Assembly: GCA_014843695.1 (NCBI GenBank)
Contig: CM026403.1
Coordinates: forward strand, 49,748,296 to 49,812,295
Direction of reading: 5' to 3'
Length of the DNA stretch: 64,000 bases
Origin: Archivesica marissinica
Taxonomy: Eukaryota > Mollusca > Bivalvia > Venerida > Vesicomyidae
The translations under genes and the position numbers were made by a program. The stretch's first letter is position 1. The number at the start of each line of letters is the position of its first letter. The notes under the pieces were generated by a model, which was not told the DNA's origin, did no database searches, and saw nothing but the letters and a program-made list of their open reading frames with translations. Positions 36,938 through 48,056 of the stretch are shown here, piece by piece.

Positions 36938-37027
36938 ATTCAAGTCCTGTGTCAGATTGGAGATTTCAGAGTTTAGAACAACTGCAGGAGTCGAGCTCAG
37001 ATGAAGATGATTTCTTTGATGCACAAG
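36938..37027 (+). CDS. PITPNM: PITPNM exon 6 (residues 351-381): FFAT-like acidic motif
   Basis: The acceptor is tctatttatag|ATTCAAG and the donor CACAAG|GTATTA; phase 1 in and out. It encodes DSSPVSDWRFQSLEQLQESS, then SDEDDFFDAQ. The last part matches the acidic tract plus core of an FFAT motif (consensus EFFDAxE), which in RdgB/Nir proteins binds VAP at the ER. Here the core reads D-F-F-D-A-Q-G, with Asp for the first Glu and Gly at position 7 where the codon joins exon 7. The acceptor and first 20-30 nt are founder of the 42-bp repeats just upstream. Confidence 0.88.
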
Positions 37028-37504
37028 GTATTATAAGCAGCTTATGATTTTGTACGGAATAAAGCATTTGTAATTATAAAGGTAGAACGTTTCAATCATT
37101 ATAATTGTTGTTCAGTTCCCTAAGAACTCCGGATTAGGAGGCATAATTAGAACTTTTAGACTCTGTATTCCTCCATAAGTTGTTATTTTGTCTGTTTGAT
37201 TTGGATTCCTCCATAGATAAGTTCATGAATCTGGGAGGAAAATAAATTTCTATACAATATAATTAATTCCCTTATTCAGTGTATAATTTTTCGCCATTTT
37301 TATAATGAACAAACTGTTTGTTTATTTTGGAAGAATGTGTAGTAATACTATTTACACGTGAAAACATATTTTATTGTTGCTTGGCCTTGTATAATAAATA
37401 TCCAGGACATGACTATGTACTGAGATAATGAATATTATAATGAATAATATTTTCCTCTGGATTATGTAACTATGTGTTACTACTGCATATTTTTCTGAGA
37501 AATG
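37028..37504. other. Intron 6 start, no feature seen
   Basis: AT-rich intronic sequence with no array and no element recognised. Confidence 0.6.
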
Positions 37505-37580
37505 GGATCCCCAGGGGGCGAAGTCGGGTCCCTAGGACGACTATTTCGTCTCAGTCGCCCTCTAGAATGAGCCCTGATAT
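37505..37580. mobile_element. CAGGG-ended MITE, right-end fragment
   Basis: cagggggcgaagtcgggtcc to tagaatgagccctg. Confidence 0.65.
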
Positions 37581-37594
37581 ATAGATATTACTTG

Positions 37595-37820
37595 TCCAAT
37601 TAGCGCAGTGGTTATCACGCTCGCTTCACACCAATGCAACCCGGGTTCGATCCTCGGACCAGAAAGAGTGTGAGATGGTACGGTGGTCGCCAGATCAGAT
37701 AGGTTGGTTTTCTCCAGGTACTCTGGTTTCCTCCCACACGAATGACCACATTTTACACTTTCATCCGCGCCAACGAGAGTGATTAATATAAGCCGTTAAA
37801 GCTTGTTTCACAATCATTGT
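37595..37820 (+). mobile_element. SINE A copy
   Basis: Starts gtccaattagcgcagtggtt, B box cccgggttcgatcctcgg, and ends gtttcacaatcattgt, which seeds the 70-bp array. Confidence 0.87.
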
Positions 37821-38298
37821 CGCCCGCCCACATGGTTCGCCGTCGGCGATGTATTAAGCTCAAACATCATCATCATCACAATCATTGTCGCTCGCCCACA
37901 TGGTTCACCGGCGGCGAGGGTTATTAAGCTCAAACATCATCACAATCATTGTCGCTCGCCCACATGGTTCACCGGCGGCGAGGGTTATTAAGCTCAAATA
38001 TCATCACAATCATTGTCGCTCGCCCACATGGTTCACCGGCGGCGAGGGTTATTAAGCTCAAACATCATCATCATCACAATCATTGTCGCTCGCCCACATG
38101 GTTCACCGGCGGCGAGGGTTATTAAGCTCAAACATCATCATCATCACAATCATAGTCGCTCGCCCACATGGTTCACCGGCGGCGAGGGTTATTAAGCTCA
38201 AACATCATCATCATCACAATCATTGTCGCTCGCCCACATGGTTCGCCGTCGGCGAGGGTTATTAAGCTCAAACATCATCATCATCACAATCATTGTCA
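37815..38298. repeat. 70-bp array seeded by a SINE tail (7 copies)
   Basis: The unit is cacaatcattgtcgctcgcc, cacatggttcaccggcggcg, agggttattaagctcaaaca and tcatcatcat. It starts in the cacaatcattgt that ends the SINE at 37595-37820. Confidence 0.9.
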
Positions 38299-38564
38299 AA
38301 TAAATGAAATTAAACTTTACTTGTTTAACATGAAGTCACATAATTCATTTTTTGTTTGGGAAATGTTTCATTGTGCGAAAATAATTGTATGTACGTACAG
38401 AGGTTATAAGCAGTGAAACCAGGACAGTGTCTGAGACGGGTATGTAGTCTGTGCTTGCTAGTGTGGGAATGAAATATCTAACAGAGCTTTGTTGGAATCA
38501 TGCATAACTTGTGTCACATTAGTGTAACATAGTGCTTGTCACCTGGGTACTAAAATAGGTTTAC

Positions 38565-38702
38565 ATTATCTAAATACAAAAACCGGTTTACAGTACTTGT
38601 GAATACCAAAAGTATGGTTTACAATGCTTTAGTGCAAAAACAGGTCTATGGTACTTGTGAATGCCAAAAGTATGGTTTACAATGCTTTAATGCAAAAACA
38701 CA
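38565..38702. repeat. Two-copy about 57-bp repeat
   Basis: Two near-identical blocks contain ggtacttgtgaatgccaaaa, gtatggtttacaatgctt and taatgcaaaaaca. Confidence 0.8.
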
Positions 38703-38934
38703 GGACAGTGACAGTGTTTCATCTCTGGACATGACTGTCTAACATGAGACATACATTCTTAGAGATCTGCCAAACGTTACTGTTTTTAGGAAAACAGCAA
38801 GTTCATGTTAAACTTATAAATAAATACAACTTTAAAAAATTGAAATATTTACTGTAAATGTAGAACTCGCATCGTTTGAGTATATCAAATACATGCATCA
38901 TTGAGATGGCCGTCTTGAACTAATCATGTTAATT

Positions 38935-39065
38935 TTTTTTTACCAAGAATGGTTTCTCTCTAGAAATAATATTGTTAATTTTTCCTAGAAATAATATTGT
39001 TAATTTTTCCTAGAAATAATAGTATTACTTTTTCCTAGAAATAATATTGTTAATTTTTCCTAGAA
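38935..39065. repeat. About 25-bp repeat (4-5 copies)
   Basis: The unit is taatttttcctagaaataat plus attgt. Confidence 0.88.
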
Positions 39066-39202
39066 GACACTTTGTTCAGATTTATCATCACATTTGCTGA
39101 AGCTCTAAATATGGCTACTGGTAGCAAGGATATTACGAATAACTAAAGATGCTTCACATGTAGATGCTTCACATATTATATGTGTTTTTGCATTTTTATG
39201 TT

Positions 39203-39525
39203 AACTCTTTCCTTCATAGAGATTTAGATTAATATACTATTATATCTGCATACAAACGACAGTCATTTAACTATCATGCAGTGGATAAGTAGTCGCCATA
39301 TCTATCCCACCTCCATAGATATTACTGGAACTACATGAGATACTGGCCTTTATTATGAACATTGGTTTGGCTACTACATTGTCAATGTATGTCGTATTGG
39401 TAAAGGTATCAAGAGGTGCTTCTATGAGGGAAAGGGTTTATGAACATTGGTTTGGCAACTACATTGTCAATGTATGTCGTATTGGTAAAGGCATCAAGAG
39501 GTGCTTCTATGAGGGAAAGGGTTAA
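39203..39525. mobile_element. MITE family 5 copy, opposite orientation, partial end duplication
   Basis: Starts ttaactctttccttcataga and ends atgagggaaagggttaa. It has the same end duplication as 31697-31790 but lacks the hAT-like insertion. Confidence 0.82.
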
Positions 39526-39654
39526 AGTCCAATTGCCTGTTTGCATTTTTAAATTAAAGTCCCTATTTCTATTTTGTTTTGTTTTTCAAATGGAATTTTT
39601 CTTTGGACCATTTTGATCCAGTTTACTAAGCATGTGTCTCAGTTCCATACATAC

Positions 39655-40065
39655 ACTTCCATTCATTGTGTGTGTCTGTCCGGACTTCCATTCATTGTGT
39701 GTGTCTGTCCGGACTTCCATTCATTGTGTGTGTCGGTCCGGACTTCCATTCATTGTGTGTGTCTGTCCGGACTTTCATTCATTGTGTGTGTCTGTCCAGA
39801 CTTCCATTCATTGTGTGTGTCTGTCCGGACTTTCATTCATTGTGTGTGTCTGTCCGGACTTTCATTCATTGTGTGTGTCTGTCCGGACTTCCATTCATTG
39901 TGTGTGTCTGTCCGGACTTCCATTCATTGTGTGTGTCTGTCCAGACTTCCATTCATTGTGTGTGTTGGTCCGGACTTCCATTCATTGTGTGTGTCTGCCC
40001 GGACTTCCATTAATTGTGTGTGTCGGTCCGGACTTCCATCCATTGTGTGTGTTGGTCCGGATGCA
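39655..40065. repeat. 29-bp minisatellite (14 copies)
   Basis: The unit is cattcattgtgtgtgtctgt plus ccggacttc. The array gives open frames in all three + registers (VCVCPDFHSL-like); not a gene. Confidence 0.93.
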
Positions 40066-40189
40066 AGTTTCCCGTCCTTCGGGATCGACATTTTGATGGA
40101 AAACTTACATTTGTTAGAACTGTAAAAACACTGCATATAAATTCATTTGTGAACCTGATCCAAGTCTGCCTTCCATTACAATATACATG

Positions 40190-40353
40190 TACAGTCAAAC
40201 CTATCTTAAGCAGCCAGACAAGGCAATTGCAGAAAGTGGCTGCTTAGCACAGGTGGCTGCTTAATAGAGGTTAAATATATAATAAAACAACCGATTGGGA
40301 ATCTGGAAACTGGCTGCTTAATAGAGGTGACCACTAACACAGGTTTGACTGTA
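40190..40353. mobile_element. MITE family 1 copy
   Basis: Starts tacagtcaaacctatcttaa and ends aacacaggtttgactgta. Confidence 0.88.
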
Positions 40354-40464
40354 TAATAGTTAGATGTCAACATTTCTCTTCACCAAACATTGAAGCGAAA
40401 TCTCTTCATATGTCGACAAGATTACAATAACTGTATGCTATAATATGATAAGAATTGTGGGAGT

Positions 40465-40690
40465 TATGATAGTGCAGTGGTCGCGCGTTCACCTCAGGTG
40501 TGTATGATTTGGAGTTTGTGCCCTGCTGGAGCCGTTAAGATTATACCCTTAGGCAAGGCATTTAAATCCCACATGCCTCATCTCTCTCCCTCGTGGCGAT
40601 GGATTCCATCAGGAATGAGGTCTCGAGAGTGAATATATGTTGTTGTAAGAACTTGTTTCGCAATCGAGCTAAAATAAATTTGTATAAACT
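40465..40690 (+). mobile_element. SINE E copy, near full length
   Basis: Head atagtgcagtggtcgcgcgt plus tcacctcaggtg, then the shared body and tail. Confidence 0.85.
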
Positions 40691-40746
40691 ATGAATAGAA
40701 TTCATAACATACAGGGATAATAGAGCTCTACCACTGTACACTCAAC

Positions 40747-41219
40747 AAAATTCGTAATCGGTCACCTGGTATTTTATAAGATTTGGAGCCAATTAATAAT
40801 CATACAATCATACAATCAAAATATGTTCTTAACCCATTCAACACCAAGTAACTGACATGGACTGGTCCATGATATTTTTAGACCAATAAATTAATAACAA
40901 AATTACATTTGGATCAGTTCATTTATCAAAATGGGTAATTTTTTTCTAAAAATAGTTATATTACTTGAAAAAAGTGCAGATCCTGATGAGACGGCTCGTC
41001 ACGAGCCGGCTCATCTGGATCTACACTTTTTTGTAAGCCAATTTAGAGGTCTGTGGTGTTGAAAGGGTTAATGCATTTTATAAGAAATGATTATACAGAA
41101 AATTATGCACAACGATGTGTAATTAGATATAACCAATAAGATGATATGAATATTGATATTATATGGTTATTAGTTTGCTCCGAATACTGTAAAACATCAG
41201 GTGACCGGTTAGCAATTTT
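40747..41219. mobile_element. Outer MITE with 43-bp inverted ends, carrying an inner TTAA MITE
   Basis: The left end (aaaattcgtaatcggtcacc at 40747-40789) and the right end (gctccgaatactgtaaaaca at 41177-41219) are inverted copies with about 75% identity. A family 2 MITE occupies 40829-41071. Confidence 0.7.
40829..41071. mobile_element. TTAA MITE family 2 copy, opposite orientation, nested
   Basis: Complete ends and hairpin, TTAA on both sides. Confidence 0.9.
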
Positions 41220-41454
41220 GCGGAGTATAATTCATGACACAGCTCAAGTGGCCATAAGTTTATTTAGATGGGCAAATCTTATTGGTTGAGGAGTTTGTTG
41301 CTAACTTCATAGGAAAAATATCTGCTCACAAAGCTTGTTACGCAAAATTATGAGCTGTTCTTTTGAAAGAGAGGATAGTAAATGTTGTCGATATTGGACA
41401 GTGAGGTCGTATCTGTCGTCCAATGATTCAAGTCGATATTCATTACGGTAAGTG

Positions 41455-41600
41455 CAAAGAACGCGAGGCATTTAAATTCCACATTGCCTCTTCTCTCTCC
41501 CTTGTGGCGATGGATTCCATCAGGAATGAGGTCTCGAGAGTGATTCATATAAGTTGTAAGAACTTGTTTCGCACTCAAGCTAATATTTATATTAACTAAG
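41455..41600 (+). mobile_element. SINE E, 5' truncated
   Basis: aggcatttaaattccacatt to ttgtttcgcactcaagctaa. Confidence 0.8.
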
Positions 41601-41790
41601 GAACCGGATGTCCACCCGTATATCTGTACAATCTGCAAATATATGGTAGGAGCTGTCATTATCTACAAGTGTGTTTGTGATTCGTGCATTGCTTGTCATG
41701 TGTGCAGCCGTCCGTCTGTTATGTTGCATTATGTTTTATTCAGAATTGCTGCATGTAAGTTTTGTTGCAATGGCTTCTCCCTGTTTACAT

Positions 41791-41973
41791 GTACAGTCAA
41801 ACCTGTCTTAAACAGCCAGCCAAGGGAATCACAGAAAGTGGCTGCTTAGCACAGTTGGCTGCTAAATTGAGGTCAAATGTGTAATAAATCAACATTTTGG
41901 AAATTTAAACTGGCTGCTTAATACAAGTTGGCTGTTTAATAGAGGTGACCACTAACACAGGTTTGACTGTATA
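41791..41973. mobile_element. MITE family 1 copy
   Basis: Starts tacagtcaaacctgtcttaa and ends cacaggtttgactgtata. Confidence 0.88.
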
Positions 41974-42024
41974 TGCTTTGTTTCAGATCATTATAGATGA
42001 ATGTTTCTAGATTTTCAACCCTAT

Positions 42025-42157
42025 CTGTCTGAATAGTGCAGTGGCTAGCATGCTCACTTCTCCGGTTTCCTTCCACATGAATGACCACATATACACTTTC
42101 ATCCGCACCAACGAGAGTGATTAATATAAGTTGTTTAAACATGTTTCGTAATCATTG
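42025..42157 (+). mobile_element. SINE A copy, internal deletion
   Basis: ctgtctgaatagtgcagtgg joins directly to ctccggtttccttccacatg; the B box is deleted. Confidence 0.75.
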
Positions 42158-42159
42158 TA

Positions 42160-42888
42160 AAAGAATTAAAAGTGTATACGCCCCCCCCCCCCCCCCACTG
42201 TTTAGCAACGCAAAACAGTAAAATGTTTAGTAAAAAGCAAGACGCGTAAAAGTGTTGCACTAATGTTTAAAAACAAAATGATACAAATAGATAGTAATAC
42301 ACTCTTACCCTCTCCACTCCCTCCACTCCCTGCACCCCCTGTACCACCCCCTACACACCCGTCAGTTTTGTTGAGAATCTTGTAATTAGACCTGGCCTGG
42401 ATGCAATGAAACATTTCACATATCTCAAGCTCATGTAATTTGAACTCAATTCAACCAATCAGAAAGCTTGAGACTGAGTTTGAGATTGGTGAAAAATATT
42501 TTATAACCGCGGGCCCAGGGCGTGTAAGCTACCTGAGTAAAATCTGATGTATATACCTCAAATCTCCCCCCCTGTCTTCCTCAGCTAATTCCATGCAGGG
42601 AGAAGTGAGATAGGTCAGGGAGACTTGTTCAATCTCTGATTTAGGAGGGAGGTCCAAGTTCATTGAAACTCTCGGAGTGGGGGTTCCTGGCATTCGTCTT
42701 TGTCGCGGCATGAGACAGATTGAGTAAAGTGACAGAATAATTATGAAATTATTGAATTTGGGTGAAAAATGGTGATTTAAATCTAAACTCCTGGGGAGGC
42801 CCTCCAAGTGAGTCCTATGTATTATTGAGCTTTATGTGCTTGAGTTCTTGTTTATGTTTTATAATTGAGCTGTGTGTTCTGTACATAG
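42160..42888. other. Intron 6 end, no gene seen
   Basis: Contains a poly-C run (about 42180-42197) and C-rich ctccactccctccactccct at 42310. Short frames lack support. Confidence 0.55.
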
Positions 42889-42957
42889 GTGTATGTGATG
42901 ATGTGTTCAACTCTGATTTAGAACTATCAGATTCTGATTCAGAGTCATTATCTGCAT
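42889..42957 (+). CDS. PITPNM: PITPNM exon 7 (residues 381-404), short acidic exon
   Basis: The acceptor is ctgtacatag|GTGTATG and the donor CTGCAT|GTAAGT; phase 1 in and out. It encodes VCDDVFNSDLELSDSDSESL then SA. It is acidic and serine rich, continuing the linker after the FFAT-like motif. It is accepted because of splice signals, compatible phase and composition; similarity to other family members is weak here. Its donor with about 10 exon nt is the unit start of the 50-bp array that follows. Confidence 0.78.
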
Positions 42958-43525
42958 GTAAGTACTCCACCCGCTTTATCATCTGTTTGTATTGATCTTA
43001 TATGCATGTAAGTACTCCACCCGCTTTATCATCTGTTTGTATTGATGTTATCTGCATGTAAGTACTCCACCCGCTTTATCATCTGTTTGTATTTATGTTA
43101 TATGCATCTAAGTACCCCACCCGCTTTATCATCTGTTTGTATTGATCTTATATGCATGTAAGTACTCCACCCGCTTTATCATCTGTTTGTATTGATGTTA
43201 TCTGCATGTAAGTACTCCACCCGCTTTATCATCTGTTTGTATTGATCTTATATGCATCTAAGTACCCCACCCGCTTTATCATCTGTTTGTATTTATGTTA
43301 TCTGCATCTAAGTACTCCACCCGCTTTATCATCTGTTTGTATTGATGTTATCTGCATCTAAGTACTCCACCCACTTTATCATCTGTTTGTATTTATGTTA
43401 TCTGCATCTAAGTACCCCACCCGCTTTATCATCTGTTTGTATTGATGTTATCTGCATCTAAGTACTCCACCCGCTTTATCATCTGTTTGTATTTATGTTA
43501 TCTGCATCTAAGTACTTATCTTCTG
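42950..43525 (+). repeat. 50-bp array derived from exon 7 donor (12 copies)
   Basis: The unit is about 10 nt of exon 7 end (ttatctgcat) plus gtaagtactccacccgcttt and 20 further intron nt. Copies alternate gcat|gtaag with mutated gcatctaag, so only some keep the donor. The first copy is the functional exon 7 boundary. Confidence 0.93.
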
Positions 43526-43559
43526 CTTAGATTTATGTTATCTTCATATAAGTACCCCA

Positions 43560-45640
43560 CCCACTTTATTTTCTGCTTGGATTGAGGTTGCTATTATATA
43601 CCGGGTACATGTAAATGCCCACACCTACCATATCTTCTGCTTGGATTGAGGTTGCTATTATATACCGGGTACATGTAAATGCCCACACTTACTATATCTT
43701 CTGCTTGGATTGAGGTTGCTATTATATACATGTAAATGCCCACACTTACCATATCTTCTGCTTGGATTGGGGTTGCTATTATATACATGCCCACACTTAC
43801 CATATCTTCTGCTTGGATTGAGGTTGCTATTATATACATGCCCACACTTACCATATCTTCTGCTTGGATTGGGGTTGCTATTATATACATGCCCACACTT
43901 ACCATATCTTCTGCTTGGATTGAGGTTACTATTATATACATGTAAATGACCACACTTACCATATCTTCTGCTTGGATTGAGGTTACTATTATATACATGT
44001 AAATGCCCACACTTACCATATCTTCTGCTTGGATTGAGGTTGCTATTATATACATGTAAATGCCCACACTTACCATATCTTCTGCTTGGATTGAGGTTAC
44101 TATTATATACATGTAAATGCCCACACTTACCATATCTTCTGCTTGGATTCAGGTTGCTATTATATACATGTAAATGCCCACACTTACCATATCTTCTGCT
44201 TGGATTCAGGTTGCTATTATATACATGCCCACACTTACCATATCTTCTGCTTGGATTCAGGTTGCTATTATATACATGTAAATGCCCACACTTACCATAT
44301 CTTCTGCTTGGATTCAGGTTGCTATTATATACATGCCCACACTTACCATATCTTCTGCTTGGATTGAGGTTGCTATTATATACATGCCCACACTTACCAT
44401 ATCTTCTGCTTGGATTGAGGTTGCTATTATATACATGCCCACACTTACCATATCTTCTGCTTGGATTGAGGTTGCTATTATATACATGCCCACACTTACC
44501 ATATCTTCTGCTTGGATTGAGGTGCTATTATATACATGCCCACACTTACCATATCTTCTGCTTGGATTGAGGTTGCTATTATATACATGCCCAACACTTA
44601 CCATATCTTCTGCTTGGATTGAGGTTGCTATTATATACATGCCCACACTTACCATATCTTCTGCTTGGATTGAGGTTGCTATTATATACATGCCCACACT
44701 TACCATATCTTCTGCTTGGATTGAGGTTGCTATTATATACATGTCCACACTTACCATATCTTCTGCTTGGATTCAGGTTGCTATTATATACATGTAAATG
44801 CCCACACTTACCATATCTTCTGCTTGGATTGAGGTTGCTGTTATATACATGCCCACACTTACCATATCTTCTGCTTGGATTGAGGTTGCTATTATATACA
44901 TGCCCACACTTACCATATCTTCTGCTTGGATTGAGGTTGCTATTATATACATGCCCACACTTACCATATCTTCTGCTTGGATTGAGGTTGCTATTATATA
45001 CATGCCCACACTTACCATATCTTCTGCTTGGATTCAGGTTGCTATTATATACATGTCCACACTTACCATATCTTCTGCTTGGATTCAGGTTGCTATTATA
45101 TACATGTAAATGCCCACACTTACCATATCTTCTGCTTGGATTCAGGTTGCTATTATATACATGCCCACACTTACCATATCTTCTGCTTGGATTGAGGTTG
45201 CTATTATATACATGCCCACACTTACAATATCTTCTGCTTGGATTGAGGTTGCTATTATATACATGCCCACACTTACCATATCTTCTGCTTGGATTGAGGT
45301 TGCTATTATATACATGCCCACACTTACCATATCTTCTGCTTGGATTCAGGTTGCTATTATATACATGCCCACACTTACCATATCTTCTGCTTGGATTGAG
45401 GTTACTATTATATACATGTAAATGCCCACACTTACCATATCTTCTGCTTGGATTGAGGTTGCTATTATATACATGTAAATGCCCACACTTACCATATCTT
45501 CTGCTTGGATTCAGGTTGCTATTATATACATGTAAATGCCCACACTTACCATATCTTCTGCTTGGATTCAGGTTGCTATTATATACATGTAAATGCCCAC
45601 ACTTACCATATCTTCTGCTTGGATTGAGGTTACTGCTATC
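43560..45640 (+). repeat. 51/57-bp array, diverged continuation of the exon 7 donor array (about 38 copies)
   Basis: The unit holds ggttgctattatatacatg, an optional taaatg, cccacacttaccatatcttc and tgcttggattga. It aligns with the 50-bp unit (catgtaa, ccacac, atatcttctg, ttggattga). The 57-bp form keeps acatgtaa where the donor was; the 51-bp form has lost it. Antisense, each unit contains ATG|GTAAGTG, a donor-like motif. Both lengths are multiples of three, giving open frames in several registers. Confidence 0.9.
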
Positions 45641-45649
45641 TATGTATAT

Positions 45650-46125
45650 AAGTTTACTTGGTTAGTTGCTGGGTATATAGTAGGCGAGTGTTAGAGATAC
45701 TCTGAATGCGAACTTCAGAAAAAATACAGTGTATGTGTAATCAGACACAAATCATCGCCAATTGTTCATTTCAATTTTAAAAAACAGTAATTATCTTAAT
45801 CCGGGATCATATCCGGGAGGCAATAATCCACAAACTGAACCGTAAGTGTGAAAAGAATTCTTGTTTACGGGTATTCTTTCAATAAGCAAGTCAACAGTTT
45901 GACATTATTGGCAGGTGTTTGTGTGACGCATCTTTTGTCTTTACAGCCATACCTCATCCGTCCCCCCCCCCCCCCCGGGTTTAGATGTATTACAATGCAC
46001 ATTGTTTTTATCACATAATCAGATAAATTAACATCAGTTTTCTGACACGCCTCGTCCGAAATACTTACCAAATATCTGAAAGTAAACCAAACACACCAAT
46101 GCAATGTACATATAGCCATGAATCA
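45650..46125. other. Intron 7, no gene seen
   Basis: Unique AT-rich sequence with a poly-C run near 45961-45976. Confidence 0.55.
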
Positions 46126-46127
46126 AA

Positions 46128-46270
46128 TAGTCGTTTCCGAGTACTCGATCAGAACTGTGTCCGAGTACTCGATCAGAACTGTGTCCGAGTACTCGATCAG
46201 AACTGTGTCCGAGTACTCCATCAGAACTGTGTCTGAGTACTCGATCAGAACTGTGTCCGAGTACTCGAGT
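46128..46270. repeat. 24-bp repeat (6 copies)
   Basis: The unit is gagtactcgatcagaactgt plus gtcc, with a palindromic gagtactc core. Confidence 0.92.
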
Positions 46271-46506
46271 ATCAAAATGGCTACTCATTGCCATCCTTAA
46301 TTTTTATAGATAAATTAAATATTATTTTATTTTACGATTATATTCCCTTGTTCAATTTAATTTGAATCGGACAGAGTTTATATTTAGTACTTCAATGGCT
46401 CCTACAATTTAAAATAAATACCACTGTCTTGTATAATATGTAGGGTTTCCAGTCCACTGGTACCCTGTTTGGTCAACCAATATTTATTTTAATGGAGAAT
46501 GTGTAG

Positions 46507-46770
46507 AAAACAGACGGATCTGTAGTCCAGTGGTAGCACGCTGGACTGGTAATCCAGGGATCGCAGGTTCGATCAGTCTTTCAGATGGGACGTTAAACCG
46601 AGGTCTCATGTCGGTGCTGTACACCATGCACGTAAAAGAACCAGAGGAGACTCTGGAAAGGGTCTCTGTCTGTATCATGCACTATGCTCCAAAATCTAAA
46701 ATAACTAATCTCTTCAGGAGGCGTCGCTCATATGGGTAACCGGTAGCGACGATAAATAAACGTAAAAAAC
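46507..46770 (+). mobile_element. SINE B copy
   Basis: Head gatctgtagtccagtggtag, B box gcaggttcgatc, tail ggtagcgacgataaataaac. Confidence 0.86.
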
Positions 46771-46789
46771 ACGTAGAAAAAATAAGAAA

Positions 46790-47540
46790 TTTGTTTGTTA
46801 ACAACATGATTTCTAAATACAAATCATTTGCTGCTTTCGTTTTATTATGTGATGGGGGAGACATACTGTTTTTTTTAACATACAACAATTTTGTGTTCAG
46901 ATCTCAAAAACATGCAAGAAAACCACTTAACAATTCTGTGTTCAAATCTGAGGCAAATTCTGTAAAGTTGTCAAATCCACATGTAAGCTGTATCTCTTTA
47001 CAAGAACATTCCTGGAAAGTTAATGTACGTCATAAGCCAGATTATAATTCCCTTTCAACTTAAATGACATTGGTATGATCTATCACTATAATCGCATGCT
47101 AGCATGCTAAGCTTGTCTTTCACATACAATTTGTCTCCATTAGCAATTACGACGCAGTAATTGACAATCTTGTTCAGCTGATTCTTGTAGCCAAGTATTA
47201 AAGTTCCATTCACGTTAACATTCCTAGAACCCCCCCCATATATAAAAATGTAATAGTTATATTTATTTATATAGAGTGGGTTTCTATGACAGAGGTACAA
47301 GGTTTTTGGTGCATTATGGATACAATTTCAAGATCCTGTGTTTTGTCCTAATCAAAAATATACAGGCATACAGTATATTACTGTGAGTAACATTAACTCT
47401 GGCGGATTATATACGTAATATATGTGGTACTTGTCTCCCTTAGTTTACAAGTACAATGAATAAATACACAACAATTGCTAGCATGCTCGCTTTTAACCAA
47501 TTCATGCACACTTAGGACCCGCAAATACGCTTTCATTGGC
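46790..47540. other. Intron 7, unassigned open frame
   Basis: A 90-codon frame (46791-47063) is not recognised; its splice-like borders are out of phase with exons 7 and 8. The rest is unique. Confidence 0.5.
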
Positions 47541-48056
47541 TCCAGTGATTGCTATACAGTGATTGCTATACAGTGATTGCTATATAGTGATTGCTATATA
47601 TTGATTGCTATATAGTGATTGCTATATATTGATTGCTATACAGTGATTGCTATACAGTGATTGATTGCTATACAGTGATTGCTATATAGTGATTACTATA
47701 CAGTGATTGCTATATAGTGATTGCTATATAGTGATTGCTATACAGTGATTGCTATATAGTGATTACTATACAGTGATTGCTATATAGTGATTGCTATATA
47801 GTGATTGCTATACAGTGATTGCTATATAGTGATTGCTATATATTGATTGCTATATATTGATTGCTATATAGTGATTGCTATATAGTGATTGATATATAGT
47901 GATTGATATATAGTGATTGCTATATAGTGATTGCTATATAGTGATTGCTATATAGTGATTGCTATATAGTGATTGCTATATAGTGATTGCTATATAGTGA
48001 TTGCTATATAGTGATTGCTATATAGTGATTGCTATATAGTGATTGCTATATAGTAT
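47540..48056. repeat. 14-bp minisatellite (about 36 copies)
   Basis: The unit is tatatagtgattgc, with tatacag and tatatat variants. The right half is nearly pure, the left half mixed. Confidence 0.94.

Noticed and set aside
43594..45665. Membrane-like LLLYTCPHLPYLLLG repeat protein of up to 348 codons
   Set aside because: Product of the 51/57-bp array; other registers and the minus strand are open too.
46901..46983. Possible extra PITPNM exon between exons 7 and 8
   Set aside because: It has a good-looking acceptor (gtgttcag) and donor (cacat|gtaagc), but the open frame needs phase 2 in and phase 0 out, while exons 7 and 8 are phase 1.
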